NCBI GenBank assembly: GCA_024516155.1
Contig: JAJJXM010000058.1
Location: 248,001-312,000 of the forward strand
Reading direction: 5' to 3'
Length of the DNA: 64,000 nucleotides
From: Pyronema omphalodes
Lineage: Eukaryota > Ascomycota > Pezizomycetes > Pezizales > Pyronemataceae
Positions 7,897-18,319 of this stretch are shown here, one piece after another (within the stretch, counting starts at the first letter, position 1; the number at the start of each line of letters is the position of its first letter). The position numbers and the translations under genes were made by a program. Under the pieces are notes generated by a model, which ran no database searches, was not told the DNA's origin, and saw only the letters and a program-made list of their open reading frames with translations.

Positions 7897-10800
7897 CTAT
7901 ACGTATCTTCTGCCTATCTCCGTTGCAGACAAAAATTCCAAGATCGCTTTCGTGAGTCGATCGTCCCTAAATAAATCCACCACCTTAAGCCTTCCTCTCG
8001 GCCTTCCCCTCCGTCCCCGTATTCTCTCAACCTCCTCTTTCAACGTCTTGAACTCCTTTCGCCAGCGGGGGCATTCTCCAAACAAATGGCCTCTGGTTTG
8101 TCTTTTTTCCGACTGGCACCACCAGCACCGGTCCGACTCTTTTTTCTTAACGCGCACCAGATGGGTGCCGATGAGGGCGTGGCCTGAAGCAAGCTGGAGG
8201 AACACAGCTGCTCGGCGTTTGGGGAGGGAGACCAATTCAGGGCGGAGTCCCCATTTTTGGCGGGGGCGGAAGGAACGGCTGGTCGCTGTTTGTTGCTTAA
8301 TCCAGCGACGAGTGATAGTTGATGTCGTTTCCGTTGCGATCCGGTTGAGGTGCGCCAGGGAAGCCCACGCTGGAACAGCACACACTGGGTCGTCACACCG
8401 TTTGAGCATACGGGAGTCGCAGCGATGCTTCGACGCCTCCTTAGCTACTCGATCCGCTTCCTCATTTTCGGGTATATCGCTGTGGCCCGGGATCCAATGG
8501 AATTCCACGTCGATGCCGGAGTCAAAGAGGAGGTAGTAGGCTTCGCGGGAGATAAGTTTGGCGAGCTCTTGGCCGGGACCGGGGGTGTCAGATTCCAGAC
8601 GCTTGAGAGCAGCCTGGGCGTCCGAAAAAACGATCGCTTTGGTATTCGAGTTGGGATCCCAGAAGTGATTGGAATGGAACTCCTTGAGCCCTCGCCAGAT
8701 GGCGTAGAGCTCAGCGTCAAACACCTCCGTATGACGACCCAAGTAGTGCTGGGAAGAACGAAAGGCTCCGTTGATGTAGCGGACTACTCCCGCTCCCGTA
8801 TGTCCCTCCATTCGAGAGCCATCTGTCCAGATGCATGTCGTGGACGTGAGGTTTCTCCAATTCCGGGCGAAGGTTTCAGCTTCAGCCCTGGGTGCGATCA
8901 CCACAGGGAAGCGACGAAAGCGGTCGGGGACTGTGACATTTTCGACTGCTTCGAATCCACAGGCTTTTTCCGTGCGCTTAAGCAGCCGAGTGATAGCCGC
9001 AGCGGTCGGGGACGGTTGAGTGCCGGTCGAGGGGGGGGCGGGGCGGGGGCGAGTGAGAAGGCGTGACCGAAATTTTGCTTCTCGGCCTTTGATGAGCGCT
9101 TCCGCTGGGCGTACGGCACTTTCAGCCATCAAGAAGCCGAGTGGGGTCGTTTTGAAGCACCCCGTGACCGCTCGTGCTTGCTTATTGAGGAGCAGTTGCA
9201 GCCGAGCAGTGCGTCCCGAGCTCTTGCCTTTTAGGCGCCGGACTGCGTTAATCTCAGCGCCATACATAGCCACCGACTGGACTACCGCCTTCTGCAGATT
9301 AGCAGTGCTCCCCGGGGGGAGTCCCTGAGCACGACAAAGCCTTGCCAGACGAGCATGCTGTTGCCTGGCTTTGGTCAACCACTTTTGGTGATGGTGGTTA
9401 AGGGTGAGCTTTGGATCGAGCCAAAAGCCGAGCCAACGGATGGCTGACGAGGCGAACGGGATCTGGTGAGGACCTACCGAGACTGTGACCTCGTCAGGGT
9501 TAGCCTCTCCCCTCCGTCGAGAAAAAAGCATGGCTTCCGTCTTTTCTGTTTCAAACACCACCGCGTTGGTGGAGGCCCACCACGAGCAAGCGTTTGCGCA
9601 CCGTTCCAGCTTATCGGAGACCTCTCGAGCAGAATCACCGGTCACGATCCAGGTGACATCATCGACAAACGACAGGCCTGTTACGTCGGGGACTCTTGAT
9701 TCGACATGATCAGCGAGATCGGCTATATAGATCAAGAACAGGACTGGGGACACGGGGGATCCTTGGGGGAGTCCGGTGTTCGTCTCGATGGGTGTACCTG
9801 AATCGCCGCCTAGTGATATCTCGACTCTTCGATCACTCATAAACGAAGATACCCACCGCACGTAGCATTCATCCATGCCTGCTCGCCGCATTTTCCGCAT
9901 AAGGCAGTCTCGATTGACAGTGGGAAAGGCCCCTTTAACATCCATCATTAGAGCGCCCGCGAGTTTCTGCTTTTCCCAAGCGAATTCAACTGCCTCAATT
10001 AAGACTGCCGCGGCGTCGACGGCGGAGCGACCTCTTCTCCCACCAAATTGCCCAGCGTGAAAAGCGTGCAGCCTCTCGGCCTCCTCCGCGATGAGGGTGG
10101 CGACGACCTTTTCTACTAACTTTCCCAGACAGCTTAAGAGAGATATGATACGGAAACTCTTCGCTTTGCGGTAGGAAGTCTTTCCCGGTTTGGGGATACA
10201 AACTCCTTTGGCAGTTTTCCAGTCGGTTGGGTGGAATCCTAGCCGCACGCAGTGATAGACGATGGAAGTCACCCGTTCAGGGTCCCATCGCATGAGCGCC
10301 TTGATAATAGGTACTCCTAACCCGTCACCACCCGGAGCCTTGGAGTTGCTCTGACCGTGGATCGAATCGGAGACCAGTTCTTGGGTCACTCGGAGGAATC
10401 CGCGTCCTGGGGGACCTTCGTTGCCACTGTGACCGGGGTATGGGTTCGGGGGGGGGAAAGAAACGTCTGCAAGCATTCGACGTTTGGCATCCTCCTCGTC
10501 AGCCTGGTTGCCGTGTTCATCCTCAAGAGATCCAACCACCGCAGCATTTCGCGGTTTGGTTGCGCGAAGGACTTTCCATACCGCTTCCCCGTTGGCTCCC
10601 TCCAAGAAAGAAACCCAACACTCTCGTTTGTGGCGACGTTGGGTGCTGAGATAGGCGTTGCGGAGGCGGTGTTCTTCCTCTATCGAACATTGACCGCGCT
10701 TGGCTGCCCTCCGTTTCCGGCCGTACTCGCTGCGTGCTGCTTTAACATCGGGGTGCCACCACTTCTTAGACCGAGCGGTGATGCGAATCTTCCTAGCGTG

Positions 10801-11673
10801 AGCGTTCAGCATGTCCACTAACTGTTGACGTACCCAAACCACCTCTTCTTCAACATCGTCCTCGGAGCAGTGATCGGATAGGAGCGGTCTGCGTTCGCTT
10901 CGATGGCGATAATCTAACGCCGCTTTCTGCGCTCCTTCGTCACTCTCCAGCCATTCTCCAACCGCCCATCCCCTAGTTGGGGCGTCGAAGTCCTCTGGGA
11001 CCGTCACAGAGTCCACTTTCCAGATCAGCGCCTCATGATCGGACGTTGTGGAGTGATTCGGGTCATCGAGGAGCTTCGCAACTACGTGGGCTTCAAGCTC
11101 CATCGTCGTCAGGACTAAGTCGATAACGCTATGTCGGATCTGGCCCGTTTGGGTGTGGGTTTCCTTACCATCACCGACATAGCGGAGATCGAATGAGTCC
11201 ATCAGATCTTCCAAGAACTGATGATGGAGTGGCCTCTCGCACAGGGGGTTCCACCTTCTGCTGTGAGCGTTGAAATCGCCAGCAAGAATAGTGTCCCGTC
11301 CTATAATCCTGCGCCAGTCCGCATTGCGTGCAGGGCGCACTCCATCATCAGTCCGCGGAGCGTCATAAACATTTACAATACGTACTTGTTTATGACCTCT
11401 GCATGTGACATCCAACACCTGGAGGTCACCTTCCCCGGGCGCAGCCAAGTCCTCTCGTGGACGAAGCTGCCACGCTGAATCCCGCCGTCTCCCCGTCAGA
11501 ACCCTTCCTCCCCAGAGGAACTCGTAGGCTGGATGGCGCCAACCTTGGAAGGTCGGGGGCTCCTGAACCAACACCACATCCGCCCCCAGAGCGAGACCGC
11601 TCTCCATCACCGCCGTCAGAGCCTCACCGCTCTTTCGGCAATTTAGTTGAAGTACCGTGAGGCACTTCAGCAT
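7897..11673 (-). CDS. LINE ORF2 protein: endonuclease, reverse transcriptase, RNase H, zinc knuckle
   Basis: The protein has 1258 aa. An APE-type endonuclease covers about aa 1-230 (LQLNCRKSG, VQEPP, AGDFNAHS, SDHEALIW). The RT domain covers about aa 480-750, with GLPQGSPVSPVLF and the catalytic FVDD near aa 668. RNase H follows at about aa 945-1085 (WTDGSR, DAELYAIW, FSDAQAAL, IPGHSDIPENEEAD). The C-terminus has a knuckle, CWWCQSEKRQTRGHLFGEC. These activities nick target DNA and copy the RNA onto it (target-primed reverse transcription). All visible catalytic motifs are intact and there is no internal stop. The ATG overlaps the ORF1 stop by 7 nt. Confidence 0.95.
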   Translation of the reverse strand: MLKCLTVLQLNCRKSGEALTAVMESGLALGADVVLVQEPPTFQGWRHPAYEFLWGGRVLTGRRRDSAWQLRPREDLAAPGEGDLQVLDVTCRGHKQVRIVNVYDAPRTDDGVRPARNADWRRIIGRDTILAGDFNAHSRRWNPLCERPLHHQFLEDLMDSFDLRYVGDGKETHTQTGQIRHSVIDLVLTTMELEAHVVAKLLDDPNHSTTSDHEALIWKVDSVTVPEDFDAPTRGWAVGEWLESDEGAQKAALDYRHRSERRPLLSDHCSEDDVEEEVVWVRQQLVDMLNAHARKIRITARSKKWWHPDVKAARSEYGRKRRAAKRGQCSIEEEHRLRNAYLSTQRRHKRECWVSFLEGANGEAVWKVLRATKPRNAAVVGSLEDEHGNQADEEDAKRRMLADVSFPPPNPYPGHSGNEGPPGRGFLRVTQELVSDSIHGQSNSKAPGGDGLGVPIIKALMRWDPERVTSIVYHCVRLGFHPTDWKTAKGVCIPKPGKTSYRKAKSFRIISLLSCLGKLVEKVVATLIAEEAERLHAFHAGQFGGRRGRSAVDAAAVLIEAVEFAWEKQKLAGALMMDVKGAFPTVNRDCLMRKMRRAGMDECYVRWVSSFMSDRRVEISLGGDSGTPIETNTGLPQGSPVSPVLFLIYIADLADHVESRVPDVTGLSFVDDVTWIVTGDSAREVSDKLERCANACSWWASTNAVVFETEKTEAMLFSRRRGEANPDEVTVSVGPHQIPFASSAIRWLGFWLDPKLTLNHHHQKWLTKARQQHARLARLCRAQGLPPGSTANLQKAVVQSVAMYGAEINAVRRLKGKSSGRTARLQLLLNKQARAVTGCFKTTPLGFLMAESAVRPAEALIKGREAKFRSRLLTRPRPAPPSTGTQPSPTAAAITRLLKRTEKACGFEAVENVTVPDRFRRFPVVIAPRAEAETFARNWRNLTSTTCIWTDGSRMEGHTGAGVVRYINGAFRSSQHYLGRHTEVFDAELYAIWRGLKEFHSNHFWDPNSNTKAIVFSDAQAALKRLESDTPGPGQELAKLISREAYYLLFDSGIDVEFHWIPGHSDIPENEEADRVAKEASKHRCDSRMLKRCDDPVCAVPAWASLAHLNRIATETTSTITRRWIKQQTATSRSFRPRQKWGLRPELVSLPKRRAAVFLQLASGHALIGTHLVRVKKKESDRCWWCQSEKRQTRGHLFGECPRWRKEFKTLKEEVERIRGRRGRPRGRLKVVDLFRDDRLTKAILEFLSATEIGRRYV

Positions 11674-13487
11674 TGAGTGTTATCCGGCACATCGGCATCG
11701 ACCATAGCGTCTGGGTCAGACGCCGTGGCTGCAGGACGGGGGGTGGAGAGGGCTGATGTGGTCTCCGTGGTTGAGGGTTCGTTTGGATCGCTGGAGGCGG
11801 AAGAGGAGGGGTCTGCTTCTGGTTGCGAGGCTTCCGCTGTAGGGGAGGCTTGATCGGAGGAGGAAGACATCTGGCGACGCTGACGGGCCAGGGCGAAGGC
11901 TTCAAGGCGGGATGGACAGTTGCGAGCATTGGCGTAGTGATTGCCTTTGCAATTGACGCAACGAGCAGACTCCTTCGAATGCTGGCACGGGAGTCCCTTG
12001 GAGGTGGAGCATCCTATCATGCTGCACTTGTGTTCCTCCGAAGCGTGGTGCTGACCACAGAATCGGCAACGGAAGAGCTTGGGGGTTTGACATTTCTCCC
12101 GAATGTGTCCCCACTTAAGACAGCCCGAGCACTGACTGTCAGGGCCGTTGTGGTTGAAGAGCTCGACACGGTAACGAGAGGATCCTAGGAGGGCGCCCCG
12201 AGCGATGAGCATTTGCGCAGCGGGGGTTCCCTTCACCGAAAAAACAGCTGAGGACGACTGAATCTCGCCCTGTTCAAAGCGCTCGCGAATGCTTCGTCTG
12301 CTGCCCAACCAACGAGCACCTGGGATGACTTCGAGCTGGTCGTGGTTGGCTTGCAACTCAAGCTCGAGCTTTTGCAGGCCATTCCTTCCTCTACCCAGAA
12401 AACGATTGAGGGGGATGGCGTGGACTTTCAACTTGACCCATTTGTCCATGGGTTTAACGTCCACCACAAAGCGGTCAACCTCGCGGATGGCATTGAGGAT
12501 TTCGTTGCGGTAGCACGATATTAGTGAATCCGCTCTCACTCCCGGGTTGGTGGTAGCCGTGATCGTTCCCTTCGAGTTTCTGGAGACTCGGGCTACACGG
12601 TGGAAATGGGGTGCACCGCGGAGGTGCAAGCAGACGTTGATGGCGGCGGTGAAATCCTGGTCTGGTTTTGACGAGGGGCGGGCGCCTTCCTGACGGATGA
12701 AGATCATGCGGCGATCTTCAGCGGCGAGGTTCTTTTCGGGGACGGAGAAGTTGGGAGGGCGTTGGGGGGCCTTCAGCTGTTTGCGTGAGGGAACGATCTG
12801 CCACGCCGGAGGGGGGGGCGGGGGGGGGAGCTCGGGGAGGTTGCTGCGGAGCTTTGCGGCGTAGCATTGGGCCGCGGTGAGTTTGGACGCACGCGGGAGG
12901 GCGGGGAGGGATGGCATGGGGGCAGCCTTGGGCATGCCTACGACAACGGAGGAAGTTCTGGATTTCTCTGCCTGAGCAGACTGTTGGGTGCCAACAGGGT
13001 GGGGCTGGCGCAGGGCGGTAGACTGGGTCGACGTCGCGAGGTTTGCCTGCGGGCACGAGCATGGGCGGGCTTCCTGGAGACGTATTTGCTCCTCCAGGGC
13101 CTTCAAACGTTCCTCCGCAGCGGCGAGGCGCTCCGCCAACTTGTCCATAAGGGACACGCTGACTTGGGGGGAGGCCTGGGAACCTACCGCGGGGGCGGAA
13201 CGGAGTTCGCTTTGCACGAGCGACCCGAAGGCCGCAACGTGTGCGCGTTTCTTCACGGTGCTGGGGCACGAAGAAAGGGAGCTCCCCGAGGACCAACCTG
13301 ATCCTGGGGCTGCGGAGGGGGCGTCTTTACTGGGACGCGTTGGGGTGCCGGGTGCGGAGGACCCAAACACGTCGTCTTCGGCGGCGGGGGCAGGCGTGGA
13401 GACTCGGGATGAGTTGCTGCCACCGAACATGCGCATATCGGAGGTGAGGCCGAAGCGCGGAGGGGGGGGAGGCTTCATGGGAGCCAT
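11667..13487 (-). CDS. LINE ORF1 protein (Gag-like RNA-binding protein)
   Basis: The protein has 606 aa. The N-terminal part is low-complexity, rich in Pro/Ser/Ala, with a short helical segment (LAERLAAAEERLKALEEQI) that may form a coiled coil. Near aa 449-525 are three CCHC-type knuckles: CSGCLKWGHIREKC, CRFCGQHHASEEHKC and CVNCKGNHYANARNC. This is the usual architecture of ORF1 in Tad1/Jockey-type LINEs, whose product binds element RNA to form the ribonucleoprotein. The C-terminus is Ser/Pro/Ala-rich. The stop codon lies inside the start of ORF2 (ATGCTGA, 11667-11673), which points to coupled translation of ORF2. The ORF is open throughout. Confidence 0.93.
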   Translation of the reverse strand: MAPMKPPPPPRFGLTSDMRMFGGSNSSRVSTPAPAAEDDVFGSSAPGTPTRPSKDAPSAAPGSGWSSGSSLSSCPSTVKKRAHVAAFGSLVQSELRSAPAVGSQASPQVSVSLMDKLAERLAAAEERLKALEEQIRLQEARPCSCPQANLATSTQSTALRQPHPVGTQQSAQAEKSRTSSVVVGMPKAAPMPSLPALPRASKLTAAQCYAAKLRSNLPELPPPPPPPAWQIVPSRKQLKAPQRPPNFSVPEKNLAAEDRRMIFIRQEGARPSSKPDQDFTAAINVCLHLRGAPHFHRVARVSRNSKGTITATTNPGVRADSLISCYRNEILNAIREVDRFVVDVKPMDKWVKLKVHAIPLNRFLGRGRNGLQKLELELQANHDQLEVIPGARWLGSRRSIRERFEQGEIQSSSAVFSVKGTPAAQMLIARGALLGSSRYRVELFNHNGPDSQCSGCLKWGHIREKCQTPKLFRCRFCGQHHASEEHKCSMIGCSTSKGLPCQHSKESARCVNCKGNHYANARNCPSRLEAFALARQRRQMSSSSDQASPTAEASQPEADPSSSASSDPNEPSTTETTSALSTPRPAATASDPDAMVDADVPDNTQC

Positions 13488-13597
13488 GGGCCTCGGAGGG
13501 TGGAATTCGTGAAGCCGTGAGAGTTCTCTCCGACTTCCCGATTAGGATAATTAAGCGAAAAACGTGTTGTTTTGTTAGCGTTGGAGTGGCGTGTTTT

Positions 13598-13762
13598 AAT
13601 GGTGTCGGCAGTTGGAGACGGTTGAGTGGAGGCCGCCGGGGGGGCGAGTGAGAATGCGTGCCCGGAAGCGAGCTTCTCTGCTGCGCACTATCGCTTCAGC
13701 GGGACGGGTGGCCCCTTCAGCCATTAGAAAACCAAGGGGGGTTGTGCGTAGGCACCCTGTAA
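13598..13762 (-). pseudogene. Old LINE copy, 5' remnant on the far side of the inner LINE
   Basis: This continues the copy at 6097-7567 after duplication of 16 bp by the inner insertion. On the minus strand it aligns with the inner LINE ORF2 just upstream of the RNase H region; for example, TTPLGFLMAE is shared. Homology stops at 13762, which is the 5' truncation point, and the 14-bp TSD follows at 13763-13776. Confidence 0.8.
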
Positions 13763-13776
13763 ATCTAAGGAAAACA

Positions 13777-13948
13777 CCATGAGCCGTAGTAAAAAACCGC
13801 GGGTTGTGAGTGACCGGCTATGACGCTAGTCGTGGTCACCCACGGTCACCCGCGGTCCGTCCCGTCCATGGTGCCTCCAGGATGGCCGGTCCTGGTCCTA
13901 CTACAGAACGGGACCGGACGGACCGTGCCGAACTCTGCGTGAAACGTG
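13777..13948. repeat. GC-rich stretch with inverted repeat and GGTCACCC repeats
   Basis: Bases 13853-13867 and 13911-13925 form an inverted repeat (14 of 15 bases pairing) around a 43-nt loop. GGTCACCC is repeated just upstream. Similar but much weaker GGACC/GGTCC-rich stretches lie at 33750-33785 and 34800-34925. It may be a relic of an unrecognised element. Confidence 0.4.
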
Positions 13949-14036
13949 GTTATGATTAAGTAATTGGCAATGATCTACAATTAAGGAAAAAATAATCAAC
14001 ATGCACGAGGCATCTATTAACGCTGTTACACTTCAT

Positions 14037-14377
14037 AATTTTTGATATTGATTTTTAATCATACATCCGATCGAGGCCTTTAAGGCCTATGCGGGAAAAG
14101 TGAATTGGTACAGCCGTTTTTCCAGTCCTCGAAACTGAAATCTCCTAATGAAGCACCCCAATCTCCTACACTCATTCACCCAAACATTCCAACACTTTCT
14201 ACACGTAAGGAGGAATAGATCAGGAAAGCGTGACCACTTACCCTGAGCACTGGGTAAACCTCCGTGAGGACAAACCCCAGTAACTAAGCAATACCTGTGG
14301 GAGCGACACGAGATTCGAACCCGTTGCATTTGCGCAGTTGCAGGGAGTTATACCACTACACTACTGGGGCCTCCCCT
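14037..14377 (-). mobile_element. tRNA-derived SINE with LINE-type 3' tail
   Basis: This 341-bp element on the minus strand is flanked by a perfect 14-bp TSD (CTGTTACACTTCAT) at 14023-14036 and 14378-14391. Its 5' head is tRNA-like: an A box (TAGTGTAGTGG, plus-strand bases 14353-14363) and a B box (GGTTCGAATCTC, 14310-14321) at the spacing of a real tRNA. A T-arm can fold, but the acceptor and anticodon arms do not pair properly. A unique body covers about 14173-14295. The last 120 bp (14050-14172) match the 3' end of the LINE at 7568-7686, including the hairpin at 14074-14088. It has no ORF. It fits a SINE mobilised by the neighbouring LINE family. Confidence 0.88.
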
Positions 14378-16629
14378 CTGTTACACTTCATGCCATTCCC
14401 GCGCCGTCTGTCCGGGGGGCGGGAAGAGTGATGAGTGATGAGTGGTGAAGTAGTGAAGTGGAATGCATGGTCCACAAAACTCGTGAGTTTGATGTTATAT
14501 TGGTTAGTAAGCAAAGGGGCGGGGACAATCAATACCGAGTTTGAAAGTTGTGGGCTTAATTCTGGATTAACTGGCTGAGGGGGATATCGCCCTTACCCCG
14601 CTCGAAGTAAAATCATCTAGGACAGTGATGATTGGCTCAGGGCTGCGAGATCTTGATGACTGGAATCCCGTCTATAGGGCATAGAGATGTTTGGTACCCT
14701 TTCAAAGATGGCGAATGACGAAATAATGACTATATACGTTAGAGATGTCTAGAGATGTTTTCTGGCTTGGGAGATTCTGTGAAACATGGAGCATCGAGGA
14801 TAAAGGATTTTGGCTATATTTGCTTGGCGGGTGATGGAAATGAGGAATGACAAATGGGCATTGTAAATTGCGAATTGTGGATTGTAGATTATAAATTTTG
14901 AATTGCCAATCATAACCTACAAGTTTTCTAAATCCCTAGTTTTATCTCAGCAAAATTCCCTCAAAAACATAATCCAATATCCCTTCAAAAACATAAGCTA
15001 AATATTTCCTCAAAAAGTCAAGAATCGAAGGTCGAAAAGAGTTTCTTAATACGATATATGAATATTTGAAGGTTGAAATCAAATACCTAGAAGTTACAAT
15101 TTACAGGCCCGATAGCACTATTGATGTTGTTGTTATTATAAAGTCACCAAGTTACAAAAATAAGGGTTTAGACAATCTAGACAAGTAAGTCACGGAAAAA
15201 GTTTATAATACCGAGTAATAAAAAGCAGTGGGGCTACCATTGTGTAACGATAATGATTCCCAGAATCAAAAGCATCACTGACTCAATGGGAAAGTTTCAA
15301 TGGGATGGGGTGGATACCAAGGTTCCATTATTGAACAAGTTACGATATCCGAGATTCGACTCCCGAAATTTGTTGTCTTTTGTCTACATAGAGCGACTCA
15401 GGCGAATGATAATCCAGGATGACGATTATAGCAACTTACTATTATACTGACCTATGGGGTTACGTCAAGTAAGGTTAAGTAATTCCCCATCGTGTTTTGC
15501 GGAACCTACGTAATGTATGGAATGTAGAATCGTGCAATTTGCGGAACATAAAGTTGTGTAAGCTCTGTCAGCTATGTAAGCTACGCAAGCAACACAATAA
15601 ATTCCCGAGGAGACGGATGGGTGGGTGCGCACGATGAACGGAGTTTAACATTCCTGTCATCTATCTCTCTATATGTAAAATCAACAGCCAAAGCACAAGA
15701 CGAACCTGGCAACTAGGGCGAGCGTAATAAACTATAGGGTACATAAAGTGGAGACTAAGGTGACATAGTGAAGGTATCCCGTAGGGCGTAGCGCGTATCC
15801 TGTAGGACGTGGGTGGGATTAAGCAGTGATCTGCGATTCGGGAAATAATGAACGATGTGTACTAATCCGGTAGATCGACTGACGTTTATTGACGCTGTTA
15901 CACCATTGCACTGCTTACCCTTCTCGTACCGCCTGTCCCGGCAATGTCTTTCCATTTCAGGAAAATTCAGAGCAGTGTTCCAGCGGTGTTTGATAGGCTT
16001 TTGTTTTTTGTAGCGGGTGTAGGGATGAGATCTGGTGTTGTGTAAATTATGTATGGTGGATTGTGGATAGATATGTCTAGAGACGTTTAGAGATGTCTAG
16101 AGATAGGGAGGTTCTGTGTATGGTGGTTGTTGGAGTATGGAGTGTGGTGGATATGACTACTAGGTTTCCATGGTAAGGAGTCACAAGCGATGAGTGATGA
16201 AAAGTATGAATTATGAATTGGAGGATGTGGGTTGTGGATTGTCAGTCATAAATCACAACTTTACAAAATAATCCTACACAACATTGTCTCAATGAAATAT
16301 ATTGTCTCAACAGTTAAAAGTCGAGAGTCGATAGAAGCTTGAGGTGTCTCGAGATGAAAGAGTTACAGTCTGTAGGGAGGGGATTAATAGAGTCATAAAG
16401 TCACAAAAATGGGTTTAGACTATCTGGTAATAGTAGTCATGGTATATCGATAATGACACCCGTAAGTGAAGATGACATTGACTCATTGAGAAAGGAAAGG
16501 AAAAGAAAGGAATCGGATGATACCGAGGTTCCTAGTCTGTTCCACTATTCCGCGAATCACGATATCCGAGGTTTGACTCCCGAGATCTGTTGTCTATTGT
16601 CTACATATGACGACTCAGGCAAATGTTAA

Positions 16630-16686
16630 GATGATGATGCAGATGATGATGCAGATGATGATGCAGATGATGATGCAGATGATGCA
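16630..16686 (+). repeat. Microsatellite GATGATGATGCA
   Basis: About four perfect copies of a 12-bp unit lie in the second tandem unit. The Met/Gln-rich ORF over it is an artefact. Confidence 0.85.
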
Positions 16687-18238
16687 AATGACGGTGATCA
16701 CACAAAATCACACCAATTCATCACCAACTCATTTAATACTTAGGAGTTGTGTAGCTTGTGTTCAGCTCAAGCGATTCTCCATTGTATTTCGTATGGGCTA
16801 TGTAAGTTGTGGAAGTTGTACAAGCTACCTAAGCTGTGGAACATAAACCCCTGAAGAGGGAGGTGCGGGTGGAGTAAGCTTTATGATTCCACGCATGGTG
16901 CATCTAGAAAATCAATAGCCAAGATCAACCCGACAATCTGGATGAGTGTAACAAATAATCTGGTTACACAAGGTACCCCATTCAGAAACTAAGGTGACAT
17001 AGCGAAGGTATCCCGTAGGGTGCAGCCCGTATCCCGTAGGACGTGGGTAGTATTGAGCCGGTATCAGCAACTAAGGGAAAACATGGACGATGTGTACTAA
17101 TCCGGTAAATAAAATGACGTCTATCGACGCTGCTAAACTGGTGCACTGGGTACCCTTGCCGTCCCGTCTGCCCCGACAATGTTTTTCCAGGGGAATTTAG
17201 AGAAGTTTACCAGCGGTGTTTTATGAACTTTGTTTTGCAACGGGTATGGTGATAGAATTTGGCGTTGCGTAGATATCCAGAGATATAGTACTATCATGAA
17301 CTTTTGTGGATGATGGTGGACGTTGGGTATCACTACAACCGCTAGGTTTCTATGAGTGACGAGTAGTAAGTGATAGAAATGGAATTATGAATGATGGCTT
17401 GCCAGTTATAGATTACAGCCCTCATAGAATCTTTACACCTAACCTACCCAAGTTTTAACCCAAAGCTCTTCCATCAAAACAATAGCTCAAATAAAAAGAA
17501 AAAGCTTCTTAAGAGTCAAGAGTTAATAGGAGTCTCTTGATACGCAAGACTGAAAGTTGGAAACAGATACTTGCAAGTTGTAACATACAGGGCTGATGAA
17601 AGTATAGAAGTTACCACAATTACAGGGTCACAAAGTCGTACTGTTAAAAAAGAAAAATTGTTAAGACGATGACCTGCTACTTATCCCCCTCCCCCCCCCC
17701 CCAAATAACAAGGGGTGTGTGGAGGATGAGGAGGGTATTAATGGTGTAACGAAAATCATTTCCATAATTGGGAATATCAATGACTAGTGGGAAGGAAAGG
17801 GGTGAGCACCAAGGTTCTACTATTCCATTATTTCACGAGTCACGATATCCGAGGTTCGACTCCCGAGATCTAGTGTCTTTTGCTTACATAGGGCGACTCA
17901 GACGTGTAATTTACCGATGACGCCGATTCAGATGATGGTGATTGTCACAGTAATTTATCGCTCACTCGCTTGACTCTTCATAGTTGTGTTAGGCCTGAGA
18001 AATTTTCCACTATATTTCGCATAAGCTATTTAAGCTGCGTGTATATAAACTACGGGACATAAAGTTGTGTAAGCTAAGTAAGCAACACAACATAAATTCC
18101 CCAGGAAGAAGGTGGGGAGAGGATGGGTTTACAATTCCTAGCATGATGCATCTACAAAATCAACAGCTAAAACCAAGTAAGGAATCAGGATATGTAACTA
18201 TGTGATCATTGAGTAGGTAACTGCGTAACCGTGTAACA

Positions 18239-18319
18239 ATATGATACGATATGATACGATACGATATGATACGATGCGATATGATACAATACGATATAAT
18301 GCGATGCGATATAATACGG
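18239..18319 (+). repeat. Minisatellite of GATACGATAT type
   Basis: Imperfect 5- and 10-bp repeats (GATAC, GATAT, GATGC) extend over about 80 bp inside the third tandem unit. Confidence 0.8.

Larger units (their letters stand above)
7568..13597 (-). mobile_element. Full-length Tad1-like non-LTR retrotransposon (LINE), probably intact
   Basis: This element of about 6.03 kb on the minus strand has a 5' UTR of about 110 bp, ORF1, an overlapping ORF2, and a 3' UTR of about 330 bp ending in a short A-rich tail. It is flanked by a perfect 16-bp TSD (AATGGTGTCGGCAGTT) at 7552-7567 and 13598-13613. It is inserted into an older LINE, whose sequence resumes at 13598. Both ORFs are open, so the insertion is probably recent. 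The endonuclease-RT-RNase H order and the zinc-knuckle tail fit the Tad1 clade of fungal LINEs. Confidence 0.92.

Noticed and set aside
14293..14370. tRNA gene on the minus strand
   Set aside because: A and B boxes and a T arm are present, but acceptor and anticodon arms do not pair. The unit is bounded by a TSD and ends in a LINE tail, so it is called a SINE head.
16607..16846. 79-codon Met/Gln-rich ORF
   Set aside because: It is the translation of a GATGATGATGCA microsatellite inside the tandem array.
17741..17862. tRNA gene with an intron in the tandem units
   Set aside because: A GGTTCGACTCCCGAG B box-like block and a loosely A box-like block are about 100 nt apart, and no cloverleaf forms in any of the three copies.
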